A DNA stretch of 64,000 bases from Sedimentibacter saalensis (GCF_007830175.1 NZ_VLKH01000004.1:248001-312000), one strand, 5' to 3'; positions 8,329 through 17,476 are shown, counted from the stretch's first letter. Translations and numbers: made by a program. The notes: generated by a model not told the origin, from the sequence alone.

Positions 8329-9555
8329 TTAAAATTTTTTCTTTTCATAGCTTGGATACTTGCCATTCCATACAATATCTTGGTAGTTTGCTTTATCAGT
8401 GTCCCCTTCAGTACTAAAGAATAATATCTTAGAATGCTCATCGAGGTTAAGCTTTTCTTTAATATCTTTAAGATGTGGATTTGTCATTATTTCTGCAACA
8501 CATCCTAATGTAACCGCTCCACTTTCTCCAGATATTACTTTCTCATCTCCTTTTGGAGGATTTCCTAAAATTCTCATTCCTTCAGCAGCAGTAAAATCAG
8601 GGCATGAGATAAAGTTATCTGCATAATCTTTAAGAATATTCCAACCAATGGTACAAGGTTCTCCACAAGCTAAACCTGCCATAATTGTGTCCATGTCACC
8701 TGTTACTATTCTAAGTTGTCCATCATTTGCTTCTGCAGTCCTATAAAGACAATCTGCTTTATTTGGTTCCACAATTGTTATTATTGGTCTGTTTTCACCG
8801 TAAAAAGATGAATATAGTCCTGTTATTGCAGAAGCCATAGAACCAACTCCTGCCTGTAAGAAGATATGTGTAGGTCTTTCTTCGCCAAGAGCAATTAATT
8901 GCTCATAAGCTTCATATCCCATGGTACTGTATCCTTGAATTATCCATGTAGGTATGTCCTCATATCCATCCCAAGCAGTATCTTGAACCATTACCCAACC
9001 GTTTTCTTCAGCCATTTTATTAGCTAATCTAACTGCTTCATCATAATTAAGTTCAGTAATTGATGCTTCGGCTCCTTCAGCTCTTATGTTTCTTAGTCTT
9101 TCTTCTGAGCTTCCCTTAGGCATAAACACAACAGATTTTTGCTTTAATTGTCTTGCTGTCCAAGCAACTCCTCTTCCATGATTTCCATCTGTGGCAGTAA
9201 CAAATACTATATCTCCAAGCTCTTTTTTAATATCTTCCGATATGAGTTTTTCATAAGGCATTTGATCTATTGTCTTATTTAGTTTTTTTGCCAAGTAATT
9301 TCCTATTGCATAGCTTCCACCTAATACTTTAAATGCGTTAAGTCCAAATCTATATGATTCATCCTTTACATAAATTCCACCTACACCTAGTTCTCTTGCT
9401 AAATTTTTCATTTCTCTCAATGGTGTTTTAGTGTACATAGGGAAACTTTGATGGAAACTCATTACCTCTTTGGATATCTTTGTGTTAAGTATATCCAAAG
9501 TAAATGTCTCCCCTTCTTTTCTTTCAAATTGTACAATCTTGAAGGCTTCTTTCAT
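8329..9555 (-). CDS. dpaL: Diaminopropionate ammonia-lyase
   Basis: A 408-residue fold-type II PLP enzyme (YgeX). The Schiff-base lysine is in RFGLNAFKVLGGSYA (about K76). Further family motifs are VTATDGNHGRGVAWTA, the Gly-rich LQAGVGSMASA phosphate site and SGESGAVTLG. It converts D- or L-2,3-diaminopropionate to pyruvate and two ammonia via 2-aminoacrylate. It is the first gene of the operon, preceded by GGAGGAGG and a sigma-54 promoter. Its neighbours (YgeY hydrolase, RidA, D-aminoacylase) suggest that it receives diaminopropionate or a related amino acid released by the hydrolases. Confidence 0.94.
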   Translation of the reverse strand: MKEAFKIVQFERKEGETFTLDILNTKISKEVMSFHQSFPMYTKTPLREMKNLARELGVGGIYVKDESYRFGLNAFKVLGGSYAIGNYLAKKLNKTIDQMPYEKLISEDIKKELGDIVFVTATDGNHGRGVAWTARQLKQKSVVFMPKGSSEERLRNIRAEGAEASITELNYDEAVRLANKMAEENGWVMVQDTAWDGYEDIPTWIIQGYSTMGYEAYEQLIALGEERPTHIFLQAGVGSMASAITGLYSSFYGENRPIITIVEPNKADCLYRTAEANDGQLRIVTGDMDTIMAGLACGEPCTIGWNILKDYADNFISCPDFTAAEGMRILGNPPKGDEKVISGESGAVTLGCVAEIMTNPHLKDIKEKLNLDEHSKILFFSTEGDTDKANYQDIVWNGKYPSYEKKKF

Positions 9556-9624
9556 TGACCTCCTCCTTAAATAAATACTATTATAATTAAATTATCTTTT
9601 GATACTAATTATACTATTAATTAC

Positions 9625-9641
9625 AGCAATTCTCATGCCAA
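9625..9641 (-). promoter_or_regulatory. Sigma-54 (-24/-12) promoter of the dpaL operon
   Basis: Read on the minus strand, 9641 to 9625 is TTGGCATGAGAATTGCT. The invariant GG (9639-9638) and GC (9627-9626) are separated by exactly 10 bases, as RpoN requires. It lies 70 bases upstream of the dpaL start. The adjacent divergently controlled gene encodes a sigma-54 activator, which supports the call. Confidence 0.85.
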
Positions 9642-9653
9642 GTCTTTAATTCG

Positions 9654-9667
9654 TGAAAAATTTTTCA
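9654..9667. promoter_or_regulatory. Perfect 14-bp palindrome just upstream of the sigma-54 promoter
   Basis: TGAAAAATTTTTCA reads the same on both strands. Its centre is about 20 bases upstream of the -24 element, closer than the usual enhancer distance (about 80-200 bases). It may therefore be an operator, a proximal activator site or simple AT-rich symmetry. Confidence 0.4.
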
Positions 9668-9717
9668 TGCATTATCCTTCAAAATATTGAAATTATAATA
9701 ACTAAAAATTTAGGAAT

Positions 9718-9753
9718 TAAAAAGACGCCAATAATAGAATCATTATTAGCGTC
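9718..9753 (-). terminator. Terminator of the ygeV-like regulator gene
   Basis: The stem GACGCTAATAAT against ATTATTGGCGTC (minus strand) is followed by TTTTTAATT, 66 bases after the regulator stop. It insulates the regulator transcript from the dpaL operon. Confidence 0.8.
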
Positions 9754-9818
9754 AAGATTATTATATAATTTCCATAGATTATTTCTCAATTTTAAAATTG
9801 ATTTCTCATATTAAGAAT

Positions 9819-11573
9819 TTAGTTCTTTTGAATTTCCTCTAAGCGTCTATAATAAGTTGCTAAACTAATTCCTAAAGAATTTGCAGCTAGCTTCTTTCCT
9901 TCTGTGCTATCTCCGAATACCTGTGCTGCTTTTTTTATCTCCCTCTTTTCCAATTCTTTCAATGGGATAATTGTAGCACTTTCAATATCAGTTTTGTTTC
10001 CGCTTAACATGTCTTCAAAGAAATCAACAGGTAATGTCCTATTATTAATGATACCATCTGCCTCCATCATGTTTACCATGAATTCTATAGTGTTTTCCAG
10101 TTCTCTGACATTACCTTTCCAGTAATGATTTTTTAGTAAATTCATGGTATTTGAATCAATATGACTATATGTTTTGTTTAATAATCTTACATACTTACTG
10201 ATAAAATGTTCCACTAGTTCTACTATATCATCAGGTCTTTCTCTTAAGGGTTTAATATTAATGGGAATTACATTTAGTCTATAATATAAATCTTCTCTAA
10301 ATTTCTTTTTTATCATCATTTCTTTTAGATCTGTATTAGTAGCTGCAATAACTTTTACATCAATAGGGATAACTTGATTTGAACCTATTCTGGTAATATT
10401 CTTTTCTTGCAATACTCTTAGTAATTTCGTTTGAAGATAAATAGGCATATCTCCGATTTCATCTAAGAAAATTATCCCTTGATTCGCTAATTCAAACTTG
10501 CCTATTCTACCCTTGGGATCTGCTCCGCTAAAAGCGCCTTTTACATATCCAAATAACTCACTTTCCAAAAGAGATTCAGGTATTGCAGCGCAATTTATAG
10601 CAACAAATTTCTGGTCTTTTCTATCGCTTTCTCTCCATATAGAGGTTGCAACCATTTCTTTACCTGTACCGCTTTCACCGGTAATAAGAACTGTTGAGTT
10701 TGATTTAGCTACTTTTTTTATATTATTAATAAGACTCAGAGTCTCATTACTTTTACCAATAATATTCTTGGTCTCAAATGTTTCATGAGTGGATGTTGCT
10801 TCATAAATATCAGATTTAAATGATTTCATGTCTTTAAATACAAAGATGTTTTTATAAAGTTTGTCTTTTAATCCAAGTGAATACATTCCACCAATGGCAA
10901 ATATGGTTTTTCCTTCTATCTCAATTTTATATTCAGCTATATTATTTATTGAGTCTCCTGTGCTGCGTACTATTATTTCTTTACCTTCTAATTCAGATAA
11001 ACCCAAGTGTTTTTTTGCACTATCATTATCAGATCTGATTATATTATCATCACCTATTACAACTACACCTTGATCCATATAATTAATTACACTATCAAGA
11101 GTATCTATAATTGAGCCAAATATTTCTTTATTTCTTTCTTCCATGACCTTAGCTGAAATAAAATAGGATATTTGTTTAATAAATTCAAGAAATAATTTTT
11201 CATTTTGAAGTATTAATGTCTTTTGTTCTTCTGTACTGCCAACTAAACCAATAACTCCAATTATCTCCTCTTCTATCTCTATGGGCATTGAGATTTCAAT
11301 TTTTTCTTTGCAACTGGTCTTGCTGGGACAACTTCTACAAAGCACATCATCCCCTGGACAATAAATCACCTTAGTTTCTCCAGTTTTTAGAATATGCTTA
11401 TATACATAACCTTCATCTGACATATCAGTACTTATATTACCTGAATAAATACCAGTACCTGCCACTCTAAAAAGATTATTGTCCACTACTTCCACATCTA
11501 CTCCTGAAACCTTAGATATAACATCAGCATATTGCTGAACTGTATCTTGAATTCTACTTAGGATAAAACCCAT
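9819..11573 (-). CDS. ygeV: Sigma-54-dependent transcriptional activator (YgeV-like)
   Basis: A 584-residue enhancer-binding protein. Residues 1-140 form a sensory region with a cysteine cluster C72-x6-C79-x2-C82-x5-C88, followed by a PAS-like region (about 150-240). The AAA+ domain has Walker A GESGTGKE, the sigma-54-contacting loop GAFSGA (GAFTGA with T to S) and Walker B IIFLDEIGD. A short Fis-type helix-turn-helix ends the protein (LAANSLGISLATYYRRL). It lies directly upstream of the dpaL operon, which has a sigma-54 promoter, so it is the probable activator. The ligand may be an amino acid of the pathway, or a redox or metal signal through the cysteines; neither is shown. Confidence 0.92.
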   Translation of the reverse strand: MGFILSRIQDTVQQYADVISKVSGVDVEVVDNNLFRVAGTGIYSGNISTDMSDEGYVYKHILKTGETKVIYCPGDDVLCRSCPSKTSCKEKIEISMPIEIEEEIIGVIGLVGSTEEQKTLILQNEKLFLEFIKQISYFISAKVMEERNKEIFGSIIDTLDSVINYMDQGVVVIGDDNIIRSDNDSAKKHLGLSELEGKEIIVRSTGDSINNIAEYKIEIEGKTIFAIGGMYSLGLKDKLYKNIFVFKDMKSFKSDIYEATSTHETFETKNIIGKSNETLSLINNIKKVAKSNSTVLITGESGTGKEMVATSIWRESDRKDQKFVAINCAAIPESLLESELFGYVKGAFSGADPKGRIGKFELANQGIIFLDEIGDMPIYLQTKLLRVLQEKNITRIGSNQVIPIDVKVIAATNTDLKEMMIKKKFREDLYYRLNVIPINIKPLRERPDDIVELVEHFISKYVRLLNKTYSHIDSNTMNLLKNHYWKGNVRELENTIEFMVNMMEADGIINNRTLPVDFFEDMLSGNKTDIESATIIPLKELEKREIKKAAQVFGDSTEGKKLAANSLGISLATYYRRLEEIQKN

Positions 11574-11616
11574 ACAACCACCCTTTTTATTGTATTAAAA
11601 ACATATACTAACATTT

Positions 11617-11645
11617 ATTCTATCATTCTTAAATCATTTTTACAA
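11617..11645 (-). promoter_or_regulatory. Sigma-A promoter of the ygeV-like gene
   Basis: On the minus strand TTGTAA (11645-11640), a 17-base spacer, then TAGAAT (11622-11617), 44 bases before the start codon. The regulator is thus made independently of sigma-54. Confidence 0.55.
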
Positions 11646-11736
11646 CGAAGAATTAGTCGCAACGGTAATGAGAAATAAATTTTTATAGATACCATCTCAA
11701 TTAATATTTAATAATACATCAAAGATATTAAGCATA

Positions 11737-11760
11737 AAAGCAAGGTTTTCACCTTGCTTT
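11737..11760 (-). terminator. Terminator after the EcsC-family gene
   Basis: The stem AAAGCAAGG against CCTTGCTTT overlaps the stop region. On the minus strand it is followed by a short T-rich tail. Confidence 0.55.
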
Positions 11761-12544
11761 ATTTTTTGTTGTTAAGATATCTTTTTTTGTATTTAATGGT
11801 GCTGTATTTGCTTATTTTATTGATAATTTTGTAATTAGTGAAGCTTCCCACTGCTCCTACAACGGGTATACCCTGTACAAATTTTGATGCCAGCATTGAA
11901 TCAGACAATATTTTTGATGCCCGTGAAATTTCTTCCTCCAGTTTATTATCCAGCAAAATATGATTGTCAATTTTAGCTGAAATTTCATCAACCCTTTCAT
12001 TAAGAATCCGCTGCTTTTCACCCTTTGAAAGGGAAGCACATATGATGTTTAAAATATAAATTTTTTCATCATCCAAATCATACACAAAACCATAGCTCAG
12101 TGATATTTCATAAATTGTCTTCAATATCATTGCTGTGAAAAGAGGTATGTCCGGAAGACCCATTCCAAGAAATCCAAGCCCAGCTCCTTCAATTACTGAT
12201 ATGGAAGAGTTTATGATGCTGGCTTTCTCTGCATGTTTGTCTAGCTTTTTCAGTGTCTTTCTGTTTACAGAAGTATTCAGCTTAAAATCGTTCATGTTGT
12301 GTTCTGACTGAATTTTTACCTTATTGTAAAGCTTCTCGATATACTTAGTCCCATTTTTAAAAACAAGCTGAAAAGATTTACAAAAAGCAGCGTTCAAGGT
12401 GCTTTTAACATTTTCAGGAACTTTCGATTCAACTTTTTCCATGAAAGGTTCAAGCTTTTCATCCAACATGTTTTTTTTAGAGTTCAGTATTTTTCGTTCC
12501 TTTTTTTCCAGCTTGTCTAAATGATCATTTATTATTTTCTTCAT
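11759..12544 (-). CDS. EcsC family protein
   Basis: A 261-residue protein with the EcsC-type core: GLGFLGMGLPDIPLFTAMIL, then a hydrophobic helix and Tyr-rich region (YGFVYDLDDEKIYILNI), and a C-terminal glycine stretch VQGIPVVGAVGS. The family is named after a membrane-associated partner of the EcsAB ABC transporter of Bacillus, and its molecular role is unknown. The N-terminal 90 residues are charged and helical. ATG 12544 is chosen because GGTGAG lies upstream and the protein begins MKKIIND; the in-frame ATG at 12556 has no ribosome site. It overlaps the end of the MFS gene by 20 bases, so it is probably translated by coupling. Confidence 0.85.
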   Translation of the reverse strand: MKKIINDHLDKLEKKERKILNSKKNMLDEKLEPFMEKVESKVPENVKSTLNAAFCKSFQLVFKNGTKYIEKLYNKVKIQSEHNMNDFKLNTSVNRKTLKKLDKHAEKASIINSSISVIEGAGLGFLGMGLPDIPLFTAMILKTIYEISLSYGFVYDLDDEKIYILNIICASLSKGEKQRILNERVDEISAKIDNHILLDNKLEEEISRASKILSDSMLASKFVQGIPVVGAVGSFTNYKIINKISKYSTIKYKKRYLNNKK

Positions 12545-13778
12545 CGTACTCACCATTCTGAACAGTCACTGTCTTTCCGGCCTCCAGCATAGAGTTATTT
12601 TTCATGAATAAAACTGTAAGCATCATGATCAATATTCCTGTACCAATCAACAGGTATTCAATTTTCACCTTATCTGCCGCAGGGCCGAAAACAAGCATTG
12701 CAGCAGGCATCATTATGCTTGAAATCATGCTCATGACGCTGAACACTCTTCCGAGGAAATTTCCGTCTACCTTCTCCTGCAGCAGCACCATGGCAGGTGT
12801 GTTAAAAATTGGCATCGCAGTTCCAAACAGTCCCATGAATAAAATATACACCCAGAAATCAGGAACCAATCCAAGGGCAATTGAACATAAACCCATTACA
12901 AGTCCTGACAATGTCATAGTGTAGATTTTATTTTTGTAACCTCCCCAGGATGCCATGATTAATCCACCAGCCATCATTCCTACAGAAAATACAACTTCAA
13001 TGGCAGTAAGCCTCCATACATCGTCCCCGAATGTCCTTGTAACCTGAAGAGGTGTCAGAAACGCCGAAGGAGAAACCAGTATGTAGTAAACTGCCATAAA
13101 CATAAAAAACACTTTTAAAAAACCATGTTCTTTGATGTAAATAATCCCGTCTTTCATGTCTTTTATGTAGCTTGTTTCCTGCCTTTCAAGAGCCCTTTTG
13201 TGAGGCTGTACATGAAGAAAAAACAGTATTACAACAGCTATTAAAGCCGTGAAAACATCAACAAGAAAAATCGTTTCAATTGATGTCACTGTAAGGAGAG
13301 CACCGCTTGCCATGGGAGAAAGAAGCGTAACCATGGACTGAATGCTTCCATTTGTAGCCATAACCTTTGTAAGCTTATCTTCAGGAACCATCTGAGGAAT
13401 AAAGGCATTTACAGCAGGAGTCTGAATTCCGGTTCCAAATGCTCTTATGCTGGATGCTGCAAACAAAAGCCATATTTCTCTGTATCCCGAAAAAAACAAA
13501 ATTGCCATAACAAGCGTACATACTGCTATGAGCGAATCAGAAAGCATAATTAAAATTTTCCTGTTGTAGCGGTCTGCCCACACACCGGCAAATGGCGACA
13601 GAAAAAAAACAGGGAGAAAACCGCATATGATTGATATGGTCATCATGAGACCAGACTTTGTCTGAAGGGTTATGTACCACATTATTGCATACTGAACAAG
13701 CGATGATCCAAACAATGATACTGTCTGACTGGCAAGAAAAAGGACGATGTCATTCTTCCAATTTTTTTCAATGTTCAC
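12525..13778 (-). CDS. MFS transporter (drug-efflux-like)
   Basis: A 417-residue protein with 12 predicted membrane helices of the major facilitator superfamily. It has the loop 2-3 motif FAGVWADRYNRKILIMLSD (motif A), typical of H+-coupled exporters. It resembles MFS efflux pumps of the MefA/enterobactin-exporter kind (SQTVSLFGSSLVQYAIMWY). GTG 13778 is preferred because GGAG lies 7 bases upstream and the protein then starts with the usual short NIEKNWKND segment. A TTG start at 13823 would overlap the VOC gene and has no ribosome site. The substrate is unknown. It is in an operon with a VOC protein and an EcsC protein. Confidence 0.9.
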   Translation of the reverse strand: MNIEKNWKNDIVLFLASQTVSLFGSSLVQYAIMWYITLQTKSGLMMTISIICGFLPVFFLSPFAGVWADRYNRKILIMLSDSLIAVCTLVMAILFFSGYREIWLLFAASSIRAFGTGIQTPAVNAFIPQMVPEDKLTKVMATNGSIQSMVTLLSPMASGALLTVTSIETIFLVDVFTALIAVVILFFLHVQPHKRALERQETSYIKDMKDGIIYIKEHGFLKVFFMFMAVYYILVSPSAFLTPLQVTRTFGDDVWRLTAIEVVFSVGMMAGGLIMASWGGYKNKIYTMTLSGLVMGLCSIALGLVPDFWVYILFMGLFGTAMPIFNTPAMVLLQEKVDGNFLGRVFSVMSMISSIMMPAAMLVFGPAADKVKIEYLLIGTGILIMMLTVLFMKNNSMLEAGKTVTVQNGEYDEENNK

Positions 13779-13800
13779 ATTTAATCTCCAATCGATATTT

Positions 13801-14169
13801 TTAAATTTCTCTTTGTTCCGCAAACTGAATTTTTACACCATTGGGGTCAAGTGCAATGAAATATTTAAGATCTGGATTTGGCTGTACCGGACCGGTTTTT
13901 ATTTCAATGCCTTTTTCCTTTACAATATTTATCATTTCATCAAGTGATTCAACCTTGAATCCCAACGATACAGCATTGCCTGGCTGAATATTTTTAATTT
14001 TACTGCTGCATATAAGCTCTAATTTTGTGTCATCTTCTCCCATAAAACAAATTTCCATTTCAGGTCCTGCATTGAATCTGTTAACCAGTTTAAGCCCTAC
14101 TACCTCCTGGTAGAAATTCAATGATTCTTCCATATCTTTAACATGAATTGTAGTCCACAAAAATTTCAT
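13801..14169 (-). CDS. VOC family protein (glyoxalase/bleomycin-resistance fold)
   Basis: A 122-residue vicinal-oxygen-chelate protein built of two beta-alpha-beta-beta-beta modules. It opens WTTIHVKDMEESLNFYQEVVGLKLV and ends YFIALDPNGVKIQFAEQ, giving His and Glu metal ligands in the usual places. Members include lactoylglutathione lyases, methylmalonyl-CoA epimerases and antibiotic-binding proteins. The short length and the MFS neighbour allow a resistance or lyase role, but the substrate cannot be named. ATG 14169 is chosen because GGAGGG directly precedes it; the upstream in-frame ATG 14187 includes that site in its coding region. Confidence 0.88.
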   Translation of the reverse strand: MKFLWTTIHVKDMEESLNFYQEVVGLKLVNRFNAGPEMEICFMGEDDTKLELICSSKIKNIQPGNAVSLGFKVESLDEMINIVKEKGIEIKTGPVQPNPDLKYFIALDPNGVKIQFAEQREI

Positions 14170-14385
14170 ATTCCCTCCATAATGCATTTTTATTTAAATA
14201 TAATATAAATATTTAATTCCTGCAATAATTTTCTCTTGTTGCTCTTATTATATTCTACTAATAATAAATTATTTTTTCATTAAATTTCCATAATATCCTC
14301 ATTAATTAATTTTTTGTATTTCACATAAGTTAAATAATCTTTCTTTCTGAATATACTTTAATAAATTAAGAAAGGCGGTTATATA

Positions 14386-15012
14386 ATGTCGAGAAATTAT
14401 ATGGATAACTTATCTCAACAAAAGACTATGATACTAGCAGGTCAGGGACGGGTATACACTGCACCTGACACTGCGGTGATACGCTTGGGAGTACAGACTA
14501 CAGGAAATAATCTGCTCCAAATTCAGGCATCAAATGCAAGTACAATGCAGTCAATTCTTCAAATGCTTCAGAGGATGGGAATATCAGATGTAAAAACATA
14601 TCAGTATTCCATTGACAAGATATATGATTATGAAGAAGGCAGACAAATAGACAGAGGTTACTCCGTCAGAAACATCCTTGAAATAAGGACGAATAACATT
14701 GACATGGCAGGCAGCATCATTGATTCTTCCGTAAATGCAGGAGCCAATGTAGTTGAACTCATAACATTTGATGTTTCAAACAGGGAAATGTACTATCAAC
14801 AAGCCCTTAATATGGCAGTAATGAATGCTTTTGAAAAAGCAAAATCAATTTCTATGAATCTGGGTACAGGAAAAAATCCAATAATTGTTCATATAACTGA
14901 AAACAGCTCATTTCCAATTGAGCCATACAGGCGTGAGCTTGCTGCTTCAACACCAGTTGTTCCTGGAAGCCTCATAATAGAAGCATTTGTAACAGCTGAA
15001 TTCACTTTTTAA
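14386..15012 (+). CDS. SIMPL domain-containing protein (DUF541)
   Basis: A 208-residue SIMPL-domain protein. It shows the family pattern GQGRVYTAPDTAVIRLGVQT, YSIDKIYDYEEGRQIDRGYS (the so-called second repeat) and the late LTF/AEFTF ending. No signal peptide is evident, unlike many exported SIMPL proteins (for example Bp26 of Brucella). The role of the family is unclear. AAGGCGG precedes the ATG, and it is a single gene between convergent operons followed by its own terminator. Confidence 0.88.
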   Translation: MSRNYMDNLSQQKTMILAGQGRVYTAPDTAVIRLGVQTTGNNLLQIQASNASTMQSILQMLQRMGISDVKTYQYSIDKIYDYEEGRQIDRGYSVRNILEIRTNNIDMAGSIIDSSVNAGANVVELITFDVSNREMYYQQALNMAVMNAFEKAKSISMNLGTGKNPIIVHITENSSFPIEPYRRELAASTPVVPGSLIIEAFVTAEFTF

Positions 15013-15028
15013 TTATACAATAATGCGT

Positions 15029-15050
15029 GGGGGCCTTTTGGCTCCCTTTT
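15029..15050 (+). terminator. Terminator of the SIMPL gene
   Basis: The stem GGGGGCC against GGCTCCC with a TTTT loop is followed by TTTT, 16 bases after the stop codon. Confidence 0.75.
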
Positions 15051-15080
15051 AGTATAACTCAAAATTTCATTTGTCTATAC

Positions 15081-16697
15081 TTACTTGTTAGATTTCGGCA
15101 ACACATATTTCCAGAACAATGGAATAAATACAACAAGAACAGCAGCATAAATCATTGTACCATTATGTATTAAACGAAATAGTGCATGAAGTCCTGCAAA
15201 CGCACCTGCAATAAGAATGGTAAGCAGCATCTTATCAATTGATTCCTTTTGGTTTGATTCTTCAAGAGGTCTTGAAAAAGGATATTCACAGATGTATACT
15301 TTGCCTATGAGCGGCAATGCTGCAATTCCTGCAATAAAAACAACAGCAATGTCAAATAAAAATAAATTCCTGAACAACGCAATGTAAATTATTGCTCCAA
15401 GCATTTCAACCGGCACCATAAAACGGAACAAGATTGTTTTGAGCACTCCCCTGTACACTTCTTCCATGCGTTCGAATCCAGAAGAAATGTATACATAGGA
15501 ACCCTTCCATGCTGAAGAATAATTGACAAGCCTCACTACAGACGAAATTGCTACAATCACAAAGTAAAGATAAAGATATTCAATTCCGGTTGCCTGATAT
15601 TTTTCGCCTCTTATTCCCATGTTAAAAATCATCAATACAGGAAGAAGTATTCCAGTTGACAAAGCAGGATAAATTTTCAGTTTCAGACTTCTGTCGCTTC
15701 TTAACACTGCATTGGCAAAATGAAATGACTGGTATTGAACAGTGTTTCTGCATAAAATTTTCCCTACAAGTTCCTGAATAAAATGTTTCTTAAGTCTTTC
15801 TGTTTCTCCTGATTCAAGCTTAAGAAGCAGCTGCTCCATAACTTTGCTCAGTTTTAGATAAAAAACAAAGCTTATTAATGGAACAACAACAAGCAAAGCC
15901 GAAAAAACATAAAGATATGATGCCTTTCCCCCTGAGAATATGATTTCAAATGGAGCACCGAACCACAAAACAGGATTGAAATAATCCCTGAAACTGAAAT
16001 TGTAGTTCATGCTTTTTATCGATGTGAAATCTATCATCCTGACTGCTACCTGGTATCCTATGGACAACAACACAGTCAGAAGAATTTGTATGGTGTTTAT
16101 TATGTTTCTTAGAAGTTCTCCGTCAAAAAAGCGCAGCACAGCAAAATATATAAAGATTGTCATAATGAATATGAGTAAATCCATAAATATTACTTCAAGC
16201 ACAAATATGAAAGCAGCAGCTAATCCATATGATAATATGAATACAACCATGGATGGTCCAGCCAGGAAAATATTGAGCCTTACCATGTATATAAATATGT
16301 GAACAAATTTTGAGACAGAGACAGTCTTGCTTTCCACCGGCTTGGTCATTATGATATTCTTGTCCTTTGTGTCAAGCAGTACAAAGGAAAAATCAGATAC
16401 AAGGTACATGGTGGTCATAAAAAAGAATGCTCCTGCGAAATAAGCCATTCTAAGCATGTTATCTTTAATTATGTATATTATGGCAGCCAGGAATATTCCA
16501 AATATAAGATGAAATAAATATCCCTGCAAATATGATTTCTCCGATTGATTTTCACTGTTGCTTCGTGGCATTGCAGGAGCCCTTCTTCTGTCAAGAACAA
16601 GCTTTGTGCTTACTATGGCTCGCATTGTTAAATAATCCACTCCGAGTTTTTCAAAAATAAATCTAAACAAATCAAGAATCCTAAGCGATATATCCAT
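15081..16697 (-). CDS. ABC-2 type exporter membrane subunit (large permease)
   Basis: A 538-residue integral membrane protein with about 12 hydrophobic segments separated by short charged loops. It has no recognisable ATPase or soluble domain. It starts 9 bases after the ABC ATPase gene and is thus its membrane partner. AGGAGGGG precedes ATG 16697. The length and topology fit ABC-2/DUF-type exporter permeases of Firmicutes rather than an importer, since no binding protein is present. Substrate and exact family are not recognised. Confidence 0.75.
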   Translation of the reverse strand: MDISLRILDLFRFIFEKLGVDYLTMRAIVSTKLVLDRRRAPAMPRSNSENQSEKSYLQGYLFHLIFGIFLAAIIYIIKDNMLRMAYFAGAFFFMTTMYLVSDFSFVLLDTKDKNIIMTKPVESKTVSVSKFVHIFIYMVRLNIFLAGPSMVVFILSYGLAAAFIFVLEVIFMDLLIFIMTIFIYFAVLRFFDGELLRNIINTIQILLTVLLSIGYQVAVRMIDFTSIKSMNYNFSFRDYFNPVLWFGAPFEIIFSGGKASYLYVFSALLVVVPLISFVFYLKLSKVMEQLLLKLESGETERLKKHFIQELVGKILCRNTVQYQSFHFANAVLRSDRSLKLKIYPALSTGILLPVLMIFNMGIRGEKYQATGIEYLYLYFVIVAISSVVRLVNYSSAWKGSYVYISSGFERMEEVYRGVLKTILFRFMVPVEMLGAIIYIALFRNLFLFDIAVVFIAGIAALPLIGKVYICEYPFSRPLEESNQKESIDKMLLTILIAGAFAGLHALFRLIHNGTMIYAAVLVVFIPLFWKYVLPKSNK

Positions 16698-16705
16698 AAC
16701 CCCTC

Positions 16706-17476
16706 CTAATTCATGAACGCATCAACAAACTTGTCAGCAAGCATTTCATGATCATGAAAACCGGTTACATCGTTGAAGATTGACTCAAGAGATGTGTCCG
16801 ACTGTTTTTTCATAACTTCTTCAACAGAACCGTCAATTATTATTGTACCGTCATTTATAAGGAGAATTCTGTCGCTTAACTTTTCCACAACCTCAAGAAT
16901 ATGCGAAGAATAAAAAATTGTTTTTCCTTTGTTTTTAAGCTTTTGAATTATTTCCTTGAATACAAGGACACTGTTGGCATCAATTCCTCCTAATGGTTCA
17001 TCCAAAAATAAAATGTCCGGATTGTGAAGCATGCCGGCAACAATTGAAAGTTTCTGTCTCATACCCTTTGAAAACGTGTGAATTCTGCCTTCCATTGCGC
17101 CTTGTATTCCAAACACGCCCATCATTTCAGCGGCCTTTGCTACAGCAGCATTAGAGTTTATTCCATACAGCATGCCGATGAAGTCTATATATTCCTTTGC
17201 AGTAAGATTGTCATACATATCAGACACTTCCGGCACATATCCTATTTTTCTTTTGTACTCTGTCTTCCCTTTGACTTTATCTCCAAAAACATACACGTCT
17301 CCTTCATAGTCATCAATGAGTCCCAGTATAATTTTTATCGTTGTGCTTTTACCTGCCCCGTTTGAACCTATATACCCAATAATTTCTCCGCTGTTCACAT
17401 GAAAATTTATGTCCTTCAATACTTCCTTGTTTCCAAAGCTCTTACTTACGTGCTCTAATCTTAATACTTCAGTCAT
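16706..17476 (-). CDS. ABC transporter ATP-binding protein (exporter type)
   Basis: A 256-residue ABC ATPase. It has Walker A GSNGAGKS, the signature FSKGMRQK (variant of LSGGQ, common in ABC-2 exporters of the CcmA/BcrA group), Walker B ILFLDEPLGGID and the switch His in IFYSSHILE. It energises the membrane protein encoded just downstream. AAGGAG precedes ATG 17476. BcrA-like ATPases serve antibiotic, lantibiotic or sodium export; which applies here cannot be told. Confidence 0.92.
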   Translation of the reverse strand: MTEVLRLEHVSKSFGNKEVLKDINFHVNSGEIIGYIGSNGAGKSTTIKIILGLIDDYEGDVYVFGDKVKGKTEYKRKIGYVPEVSDMYDNLTAKEYIDFIGMLYGINSNAAVAKAAEMMGVFGIQGAMEGRIHTFSKGMRQKLSIVAGMLHNPDILFLDEPLGGIDANSVLVFKEIIQKLKNKGKTIFYSSHILEVVEKLSDRILLINDGTIIIDGSVEEVMKKQSDTSLESIFNDVTGFHDHEMLADKFVDAFMN

